Source: Tomocerus qinae
Lineage: Eukaryota > Arthropoda > Collembola > Entomobryomorpha > Tomoceridae
Direction of reading: 5' to 3'
DNA: 64,000 nt
Assembly: GCA_020055645.1 (NCBI GenBank)
Contig: CM034546.1
Coordinates: 27,218,001 to 27,282,000, forward strand
Every line of letters starts with the position of its first letter. Position 1 is the first letter of the stretch. The notes under the pieces are model-generated. The model ran no database searches and had not been told where the DNA came from. It saw only the letters and a list, made by a program, of their open reading frames with translations. Below, piece by piece: positions 42,242 through 54,020 of the stretch. Position numbers and translations under genes: made by a program.

Positions 42242-45200
42242 CAGATTTGGTCTTTTAGGATCTTTAATGACACTTAATAAAGCTTTTCGCTTTACAGGCT
42301 CATTTGTTGGTTTTTCACATAAACCCATTAATGTTCGTTTTCGAACAAAGACATCTTTAGGTACTGCCTTTGTTAGAATGTCCGCTGGTTGAGCTTTGTC
42401 AGGGAGATGTTCGAGAGTAATTTGCTTAGTCTCGGACAAGTGTCGGATATAATGATGTCTTATATCGATATGCTTGGTACGGCTATGAAACTCCGGGTTT
42501 TTAGCAAGTTTCATTGCGCTTTGACTATCTGTTCTTATACAGATTGGTTCTTCAGTTTCATCTTTGTCGCACAATTCCTTGTACAGACGAGATATCCAAA
42601 CTGCTTCTTTTCCCGCATGTGCCAAAGCAATATACTCGGACTCCGTTGAAGAGAGAGATTTGCATGTCTGTCTCTTACTCAGCCAATTAATTGGAGCGTT
42701 ATTGAAAGTAAATACAATACCTGTAGTTGACTTTCTAGTTGAAATATCCGCACCATAGTCTGCATCCACGTAGCATCTAATTACTTCTCCATCCCCATTA
42801 CTTTTGGAAAACAGGATTCCAAGTCCCATTGTTCCGCGTAGGTATGCAAGTATTTTCTTTGCTTCGTCCCAATGCTGCTTACCGTACTTGGCAAAAAATC
42901 TTGACAAGTAGTGTACGGGATAGGCTATATCTGGACGAGTGCATCGTGCCAGAAATAGAAGTGCTCCTATTAATTCTTGGTATGCATAACTTGTGTCAGC
43001 AACTTTAAATTCTTCAAGTTGAAGATTAGGTGTCATAGGTATGTCTAGAATTTTACATTCAGACATGCCGTACTTTTTAAGTAGATCTTTGATAAAGATT
43101 CCATTTACGTCACTACTTATTTCTATTCCAAGAAACCGTCCTGGGGGTGTTTCTTCGACATCGTAGTATTTCATAAGAGATTTTAGGACCTCTCTTAAAT
43201 TAATCATTTGCCTTCCCACTATTAGCCCGTCATCTACGTACAAAGCAATAAATATTGGCTCATCTTCTTCTCTATTGATAAATAGACATGGATCATTTTC
43301 CGCTGGAAAGAACCCTAGTTTTGCTAGTGTTCCTGCTAGATGATGATGCCAATTTCTCGGAGCTTGTTTTAGGCCGTACAGACTTTTTACAAGTCTGCAG
43401 ACAAGATCCTGTCCTACTTCATACCCTTCGGGTTGCTCCATGTAGATAATTTCTTCTAACGGACTGTTTAAAAAGGCAGTACGTACATCAATCGGGAGGT
43501 GAGCTAGTCCATGAGCAGCAGCATAAGCCCACAACATTCTAAGAGTTTCGTATCTTAGTGTTGGCGAGAAAGTCTCCGAAAAATCGTATCCCTCCTTCTG
43601 ACTGAATCCTTTGACAACAAGTCTCGCTTTATACTTGACTTGATTGGGATCAGGTGTCGGTTTAGTCTTATAAACCCATCGATTTTTCAAAGGGGTCACA
43701 TTGGGTGGCCTTTTTACAAGAACCCATGTCCCGTTTTCTTTTTGGCTTCGCATTTCAGAATCCATTGCCTCTAACCAATCTTCTTGGTATCTGCATGAAA
43801 TAGCTTCTGCATAGCATTGTGGCTCCAACGTAGTTTCACCAAACTTCTTTGCCTTAAGACCGGCCTGGTAAGGCTTAACTTGCTTTCTAACTCTTTGTGG
43901 ACGAGGTTCAGGTTCCGGAATCTCAGTTGTCCCCATATCAGCGCGCGTGTCGCCGCTGATATTTTCTGTGGCTTCCAAGAGTTCGTCTATTAATTCTTCC
44001 GTGATCTCTTCCTCCATCTCCTCTTCCACTTTAACAGGAGAAGATCTTCGGTGATCTCCCCCTCCACTATTAGGAGAAGATCTTTGGTGATCTCCCCCTC
44101 CACTATTAGGAGAAGATCTTTGGTGATCTCCCCCTCCACTATTATCTACTTTAGTAGGAGAAGATCTTCGGTGATCTCCCCCTCCACCGTTATCCACTTC
44201 AGAGATGGTAACAGTTTCGTTTTCATCGGCAACTAAAGTAAAAGTTTCATCTAATAGTGTCGTTCCCTCCTCATTGTCAAGGCTATCTTCAACAAAATCT
44301 ACGTGTTTTGCTTGTTCGATATATACACCTTCTTCAAGTGCATATAATACATAGTTATGACTGTGGGAATTGTAGCCAACCAGTTTGCACACCTTTGCTC
44401 TCGATTTCAGCTTGTCACTTGTTTTACCGTCCATTATATGTGCAAAAGCTTTACATCCGAAAACTTTCATGTGTTGTAATGATGGCTTCTTGTTAAACAC
44501 CAACTCATAAGGCGTTTTCTCCTTATTTTTTGAACTGAGAGTCCTGTTCAAAATGTAACATGCGGTTGAGATTGCATCGTCCCAATGTTTCTCATTGAGA
44601 TTGCTTTTTATTAACATCGCACGGGCAGCTTCTAACTGAGTTCTCACTTCACGCTCTACAAAGCCATTACTGGCTGGAGTGTATGGGGCATTTAATCCAA
44701 ATTGAATGCCTTTAGTCGAGAAAAAGTCTTTTAGAGTTTTATTAACATACTCCGTCCCGTTATCACAGCGAAACATTTTTACGCTGTTTCCTGTCTGAGT
44801 GCTTATAAAATTGATAGCTTCAATGACATTTTCAGCAGTCTCATCTTTCCTTTTCTGGAAATAGATTTGCCGGAAGGAAGACATTTCATCCTTAATTAAA
44901 AGGAAATACTTCTTTCCACTGTGTGATATATGCGTCGCATATGCCAGGTCTGAGTGTAGACACTCACCTACTTTATAAAGACCAGTTTTTTCCACTGTCT
45001 TATATGACTTTTTCTTTGATTTCGCTTTGAGACACACTTCGCAGTTAAAGTTTTCTGATCCCATTGTTTCAAGTCCATGAACTGCTCCTTTCTCTGCAGT
45101 TAACTTTAAGTACTGAGAGTTAATGTGTCCAAGTCTGTCGTGCCATTTGGTTTGTTTTACACTAACCAATGCCATGTTTACTATTGGTTTGAATAGCATA

Positions 45201-46420
45201 ATCTGCAGACCATTTAGTCGTACCGCCTGAATATCTTTTACGTTATTCCGGTAGTAAATGATATCTCCACTGCCTTGTTTGCGTACTTCCAAACCTTTAT
45301 CTAAAAGTACATTCTCAGACAGGAGGTTAGCTCCTCCTGGAATATACTCTACATTTAGGAGTTCTATTACCTTCCATTGACTCCTGATGAGAGCTTTCAC
45401 TTTCACCGTTCCTTTGCCTTCAATCATCATTACCGAATTGTCAGCAATTGTTACTGGTTGTGGTCTGTCATATTTTTCATATTCAGAAAACCACTCTAGT
45501 CTACCGCAATAATGTGTAGTCGCACCGGAATCATTAATCCATTGGTCATTGAGATCACCAACCACATAAGCTGCATTATTGACTTTTTTAACTTCTTCCG
45601 GTTTGGTTATCTTTGTTTCCACCTTGTCCTTTATGTCATCGGGACACTCGGATTTCCAATGCCCTTTCTTTTTACATTTATGGCAGGTAGTTTTCTTCTT
45701 AAGCTCTGCGAGCTCCTCTTTTGTCCTCTTTTTATTGCCAGTTTTCTTGGCAACAAAAGCTTTATTAGTCGACTTTGACTCACTGGCTGCATTTGTTTGC
45801 TCATCTTCCAACTCCCATGTTTTTAAACGAGAGAGGAGTAAAGCTGGAGTTTGAATTGTCAGATCCACAGATCTCCATGCCTCCCTAAACTGACGATATT
45901 TGTCTTCCATCAGACTGGAAACAACTCTAGCAATTAGAGCTTCGTCGTCCACTGGTTTTCCCAGTGCTGCTAATTGAGCAGCCAAATTCTGGATTTCGCA
46001 CATAGTTTTCACTGGCGAGCCGTTGTGACTGGCCATAACCCCGTAAAACTTTTGTAGAAGAGCTTGTCTACTTTCGCCACTAACACTTTGGTACATAGTT
46101 GCTAGTTTATCCCAAATTTGGAACGCAGTTTTACATCCAGTAATTGTCTCTACCTGGGTGTCGCACATGCTCATTAACATTGACGTTAGAGCTTCATTGT
46201 TTGACTGATCCCACTTATCTTGGGCAAGGCCTGCTATTGCCGGACGAGCAACAGACCCGTTGACTACATCCATGATTTGATGCGTGAGAAAAAGGCTTGA
46301 CATCCTCATTCTCCAGACTCGATAATTTTCACCATTCAATTTGGTTATCGATGCTGTATCAAACTTTTTGGTTTGTACAATTGTCGTAGTAGTCGAAGTA
46401 CCTGGACCAGTTGTTGTCAT
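40619..46420 (-). CDS. Gag-Pol-Env-like fusion polyprotein of the copia element
   Basis: 1933 aa from ATG 46420 to TAA 40619. Order: Gag (about 25-210), zinc knuckle CHKCKKKGHWKSEC (246-259), aspartic protease DSGA (297-300), integrase HHCC (427-463) and D491-D553-E589 (D,D35E spacing), a 12-residue tandem repeat (about 745-795), reverse transcriptase with D978 and YVDD (1061-1064), RNase H (D1219, E1260, D1298) to about 1365. It then continues in frame as an envelope-like glycoprotein: signal-like hydrophobic run 1394-1410, REKR furin-type site 1491-1494, fusion-peptide-like hydrophobic segment 1495-1521, heptad-rich region 1524-1600, several NxS/T sites, membrane anchor about 1862-1884 and a basic tail. 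This layout resembles F-type Env of errantiviruses and baculoviruses. How the Env part would be expressed separately is unclear: a donor-like CAG/GTACTT is near 46402, but I found no convincing acceptor. Confidence 0.93.
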   Translation of the reverse strand: MTTTGPGTSTTTTIVQTKKFDTASITKLNGENYRVWRMRMSSLFLTHQIMDVVNGSVARPAIAGLAQDKWDQSNNEALTSMLMSMCDTQVETITGCKTAFQIWDKLATMYQSVSGESRQALLQKFYGVMASHNGSPVKTMCEIQNLAAQLAALGKPVDDEALIARVVSSLMEDKYRQFREAWRSVDLTIQTPALLLSRLKTWELEDEQTNAASESKSTNKAFVAKKTGNKKRTKEELAELKKKTTCHKCKKKGHWKSECPDDIKDKVETKITKPEEVKKVNNAAYVVGDLNDQWINDSGATTHYCGRLEWFSEYEKYDRPQPVTIADNSVMMIEGKGTVKVKALIRSQWKVIELLNVEYIPGGANLLSENVLLDKGLEVRKQGSGDIIYYRNNVKDIQAVRLNGLQIMLFKPIVNMALVSVKQTKWHDRLGHINSQYLKLTAEKGAVHGLETMGSENFNCEVCLKAKSKKKSYKTVEKTGLYKVGECLHSDLAYATHISHSGKKYFLLIKDEMSSFRQIYFQKRKDETAENVIEAINFISTQTGNSVKMFRCDNGTEYVNKTLKDFFSTKGIQFGLNAPYTPASNGFVEREVRTQLEAARAMLIKSNLNEKHWDDAISTACYILNRTLSSKNKEKTPYELVFNKKPSLQHMKVFGCKAFAHIMDGKTSDKLKSRAKVCKLVGYNSHSHNYVLYALEEGVYIEQAKHVDFVEDSLDNEEGTTLLDETFTLVADENETVTISEVDNGGGGDHRRSSPTKVDNSGGGDHQRSSPNSGGGDHQRSSPNSGGGDHRRSSPVKVEEEMEEEITEELIDELLEATENISGDTRADMGTTEIPEPEPRPQRVRKQVKPYQAGLKAKKFGETTLEPQCYAEAISCRYQEDWLEAMDSEMRSQKENGTWVLVKRPPNVTPLKNRWVYKTKPTPDPNQVKYKARLVVKGFSQKEGYDFSETFSPTLRYETLRMLWAYAAAHGLAHLPIDVRTAFLNSPLEEIIYMEQPEGYEVGQDLVCRLVKSLYGLKQAPRNWHHHLAGTLAKLGFFPAENDPCLFINREEDEPIFIALYVDDGLIVGRQMINLREVLKSLMKYYDVEETPPGRFLGIEISSDVNGIFIKDLLKKYGMSECKILDIPMTPNLQLEEFKVADTSYAYQELIGALLFLARCTRPDIAYPVHYLSRFFAKYGKQHWDEAKKILAYLRGTMGLGILFSKSNGDGEVIRCYVDADYGADISTRKSTTGIVFTFNNAPINWLSKRQTCKSLSSTESEYIALAHAGKEAVWISRLYKELCDKDETEEPICIRTDSQSAMKLAKNPEFHSRTKHIDIRHHYIRHLSETKQITLEHLPDKAQPADILTKAVPKDVFVRKRTLMGLCEKPTNEPVKRKALLSVIKDPKRPNLMWSVVLFMFLLCKIVGGAEKHNQDNSILWRKSELPATIGFYSFTMKIELVSPCVLLPMEGVDPTIGKSVKEHCEKSYEELFLRKLEIMCPQQQLVFGREKRFIMLVLGVILIASIASAGLGLAAVAVSKTYKLETRQDELKNALDELEKDVYAGNKRLKVLQLELHKITERLDQLGTDYYSFKRDVVRLQYIISHLTGKLSDGKRILADTKKLWNRGKMSADFFEFLNYTLPCNETCPVENGKFHGCVMNEHRDVIKMEFSVPVITQDLVRVEADPFDLMIEKEKLTCRLKYSGPSTAILSIPEDCVYDTYANNPKDLLGLATSLKCKNSSLAADENYKIGRCKISQLSDEKDFVQVKVLDNKFFVYCPKSQYIIGKRSIDCPNKVFNLPISTTFTLNDVEYRGAVLKIVYRESEDPELTEMINWHLNPSLNWNNLTSQFDETWKENEEDIKQHVKNMSVFEFTDGWSTLQVTCILIGTLIALAAIICVIKYRKRICKKKSTDRRVGICNETRAGANNGSEEIPSDQNTSPVTHRVIIEN
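44036..44189 (-). repeat. 36-bp tandem repeat coding for a 12-residue unit
   Basis: Three adjacent 36-bp copies plus a fourth separated by a short spacer encode SGGGDHQRSSPN-like units in the linker between integrase and reverse transcriptase of the copia ORF. Two central copies are identical at DNA level, so the array is young and may vary between element copies. Confidence 0.9.
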
Positions 46421-46664
46421 TTTGATTAATAATCGTTTTGCGAATAATCAATCAAAAGATTCTAATCACTTTGTTAAGCACTACACAGTAAATTTTCCTC
46501 CTTTAACAATCTTTTTAGAATCGTTAAAATTAACTCACATGTCCCCTGTACTCCTGTTCTCCACTTTTAATAAATTCGCTTCCGAATTATTGAAAGTCTC
46601 ATTTGTCCCCTTTTTGATAATTCACAAAAGAGAAGTCAAAAGTTTCTTCACAGAGTAAGGTTTA

Positions 46665-46681
46665 GTATCGTGCTGATAACG
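46665..46681 (-). promoter_or_regulatory. Candidate primer-binding site
   Basis: Directly inside the upstream LTR the minus strand reads CGTTATCAGCACGATAC. Its complement GTATCGTGCTGATAACG resembles the anticodon arm of tRNA-Ile, in line with copia-type elements that prime from an internal tRNA cut. The tRNA comparison is from memory and is therefore tentative. Confidence 0.45.
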
Positions 46682-46982
46682 TGTTCTAATAAGAATAAGG
46701 TTCACGGGTTTTTGAGATGCTGAGTTAATTTATTTAGTAGTGTAGTGTACTTCTCTTGTACAAAGATCATTACAAACTGACTTATCTTTAGATGTACTTT
46801 TAGCTTAATCTAATTATGTTGTACACATATGAATGTTTACACCGACTTATATGACAACTTATTGACCTACTTATTGTTTGCTGTAATACAGCTTACAGTC
46901 AATTTCTCATGACCTGTCGGGTCAGCATGCAATATAATGCCTATTTTCATTACATTTAACATAATATTATCTAAACTTTACA
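46682..46982 (-). repeat. Copia element LTR (5' LTR in element sense)
   Basis: 301 bp and the same as the other LTR as far as I can compare by eye. It should contain the promoter for the minus-strand transcript. The ORF start lies about 260 bp inside it. Confidence 0.95.
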
Positions 46983-47413
46983 AAATCTCAAGACAAAAGT
47001 CGCACAAACAAGTGCCTTAAACTGTTTTTCATTCAGGTATCGGTTGTTAAAATTAAATAGCACGCAAGTTTGAAGCGCAATTTATGCCGAAACAATTATA
47101 GCTCAATGGCTTTCTTTATGTACAATGAAATGAAATCAGCATGTAAAAGCTCGGCTAGTGTCTCACTTGCAATTACACTTGCACTTTTCACTATAAACAA
47201 TTTTGAGAACAAACTAACCAGTAATACTGGCCACTAAAATCATTTTTCATCAGTGCTTTAAATTAATTAACTGATTTCTTTGAAATCAATTTTTTTGGAT
47301 TTTGATATGCTAAAAATTTAACTGGTCGCCCTACGTAAAATTAATTTTTTCTTACAACAATGATGTGATACACTTCCACTCTACTTTTTGAGTGAAACTG
47401 CGGTGAATGCACT

Positions 47414-47691
47414 CATAGGCGTCGGAACGTAATTTATCGAGGGGGGGACAAAATGGCTTCTTCAGAAAGGGGGCCCGCCAAAATAATAAAATATTGGTAA
47501 ATCGAAGACACATTCGCGCGGAGCGCGAAAATTTTTTGGATTTTTAACCTTTTTTGACAAAAAAATCGCCTTTTCTGGTGCTTATGTAATTTTAGTTTGG
47601 TTTTTGGAACATTTTTAGGGGGACATGTCCCTCCTAGCCATATTCTAGGGGGGATATTGTCCCCCCTGTCCCCCCGGTTCCGACGCCTATG
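47414..47691. mobile_element. 278-bp MITE, 15-bp TIRs, 8-bp target duplication
   Basis: Starts CATAGGCGTCGGAAC and ends GTTCCGACGCCTATG (perfect 15-bp inverted repeat), flanked by AATGCACT on both sides (47406-47413 and 47692-47699). Block A at 9121-9128 has a single AATGCACT. The interior is unusually G/C-run rich (GGGGGGG, CCCCCC) for this region. An 8-bp duplication fits hAT or P-type elements. Confidence 0.9.
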
Positions 47692-48636
47692 AATGCACTT
47701 GCATATCTTATATTAATTGCTAGTTGATAACAATTACGTTTTTTAACACCCATTCTCAGTTATATTTAACTTCCGCAAATAAAAATGCAGATCATGAACA
47801 AATATTGACACACTGGTCAAAAATAAGCAGAGTATAGGCAAAGAGAGTGATAGTGATAATAATCGCCAACTAAATGACGAAATGGAGACAAAAAAACTGA
47901 ATCTCAGTTAACCCTTCACTTTGGGCATTTAGATCTTAGCTTAGAATGTTTTAAAATGAGAGACATACAGCAGTTTTTTAGAATTAAATAAGCATAAAAT
48001 TGCGTGTCTCTTTGTGAACAAGCTGACAGCATTAGATAGATAATGAGACATAAAGAGTTTAAAATAAAAAAAGGAAGACAAGGGTTCCACATGTATGGAC
48101 AGAAGCTGGATAGAAGCAAATCTATAATTTAAGGTAGCATTGATTTAAATAGAGACGCAATGTTTCAAAAAAACAAAATGTAGATAATTGTTAGCATATA
48201 CCACTGTTACATAATTGATATGCTTCACGAGATATTTCATTGAAATGAAAGTTTAATCAATAATTTAAAATCAATTCAATACTGAAGCTTTTAATTAATT
48301 GTAGCGTAATTTATCTAAAACATTTCACGAAAATACAAAATAAAACAACATTGATTATTAGATGCTACTTTGTGAATATTATGAGGTAGGTAATAATAAT
48401 GATCACAGAACTGTCGTTAAATTTATAATAAATATAGGTATGCTCGACTTCTTCTAATCTTCTAATACTAGCCCTCGAATATATAAAACCCTACGCTTGT
48501 GTAAAAAAGAAATTATTGAATTAAAAAATAAAAAAATAAATTACGTAAAATTACTATCTAATAAATAAATAAATAAATTTAAATCCAGTAATATTATAAC
48601 ATTTCTACAAATAGTATCTGCTATCTACGTGAATAT

Positions 48637-48867
48637 TGTATTGTATTGTATTAACTTTATTGTGCTTCTCAGACGAATAAGTCTATTACACAAAGTAGAT
48701 TTACAATGAATAGTATATAATTATTACCAATATAGCAATTGGGTGAACTTATGGCTTTAAATATTTTAATTTTTAGAACTAGATTTATCAAATTTCTTAC
48801 AAACTAACTACACTATTAGCTAACCTAGGGCCAGTTAGGCGGTTTGGCAAGATTTATATTACTCGTT
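48637..48867 (-). mobile_element. SINE-like retroposon, 231 bp, 15-bp target duplication
   Basis: Flanked by TATCTACGTGAATAT on both sides (48622-48636 and 48868-48882); block A has one near-identical copy (TATCTATGTGAATAT). On the minus strand the insert ends in an (AATAC)n-like tail, a common SINE/LINE tail form. No ORF. I could not identify a tRNA-like head with confidence, so origin from a LINE end is also possible. Confidence 0.8.
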
Positions 48868-48973
48868 TATCTACGTGAATATGGCTGTATTGTCAAGCTA
48901 GACAATGTTCCATTTAAATTGAATTAATACTCTGCTAAATCTAAGTCTGAGGATTTTACACCCAGTATTTATA

Positions 48974-53134
<4,161 letters not shown>

Positions 53135-54020
53135 GTTATTTCTTCCTAAATGATTATTTTGTGATCTTCAATTACTGTGACACTAAAAATTAAAACCATA
53201 TTAGATTAGACTGACAAATAGGCACTGCATGCACACGAAATTGGCAGAAAAATGAAAACTATCTTTGCTTGATCTTAAGTTAATTTCAAAGGTTAGGTTG
53301 TAACGTGTTGCTTACCGGTTGTGTCTCCTGCTGACATTGCTTTCGCTGTTGACAACTGTAAATTTATTATTTAGGTGTCATCTAATCCCCTTGTAATACA
53401 CGAAGGTAAGCAATGGTAATTAATATTAATGTTTCACATAAATGAAGTCAATAACCCATCTTCTGTCTTTCTCAATTTTTTAAATTTCCTGCGTTTCCTA
53501 TATCTAAGAATAATGATAACCCAAAGCGCTGGATGTAGCATTCGTGCTAGCTAATAACGTTTTCACTTATGTACCCCAAACTTATACCTTCACTTCATGT
53601 CATGTACTAAATTTTACATACGAAGCAAAAGTATGCTTTGCGGTACATTTTGTTCTCCTATCAAAATGTTGAATGTTCTCTTATTTATTTCTACATGTAT
53701 CAGTTTAATGCAAAATAGGTTAACTTTTAAGACAGATTTGTGCCTTGGATTCTTTTCGAATTTTATAATTTTAATATTTATTAACCTAAGATAATGAATT
53801 AGTTACATTTCCTAATTGATTTGTGGAATTGATTGTTACTGGAATAAATAATAATAATTATAGTTAAACATGTATGAAGAACAATTATTTACATGAACAT
53901 AAATTAGAGTTATATTATTCATTTCCCAAAAATACGTCGAATGTTGTGATAGTTTCGTAAATTTTAAAATGGGTGTTGAACGACTATTAAATCTTATTTC
54001 ATTTTTTTGTAATTCACCAG
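53135..54020. other. 5' flank of GPR107-like copy B / 3' UTR side of composite gene
   Basis: Aligns with 14315-15099, with an extra stretch near 53430-53520 not in block A. No gene; the plus-strand frame 53597-53794 is not conserved. Confidence 0.4.

Larger units (their letters stand above)
40295..46982 (-). mobile_element. Ty1/copia LTR retrotransposon with envelope-like domain
   Basis: A 6688-bp element read on the minus strand. LTRs at 40295-40595 and 46682-46982 are 301 bp each; I saw no difference between them. They start TG and end CA and are flanked by the 5-bp duplication AAATC (40290-40294 and 46983-46987); block A has one AAATC at the matching point. A polypurine tract (TTTGAGGAGGG) abuts the downstream LTR and a candidate primer-binding site abuts the upstream LTR. 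One uninterrupted ORF fills nearly all of the interior. Domain order (integrase before reverse transcriptase) places it in Ty1/copia. Complete and young, probably recently active. Confidence 0.95.
46983..48973. other. Between copia and GPR107-like copy B, two small insertions
   Basis: Aligns with 8696-10147 of block A except for a 278-bp TIR element (47414-47691) and a 231-bp SINE-like insert (48637-48867), both described separately. No host gene seen. Confidence 0.5.

Noticed and set aside
44051-46658. Plus-strand ORFs across the copia element
   Set aside because: Antisense shadows of the 1933-codon polyprotein.
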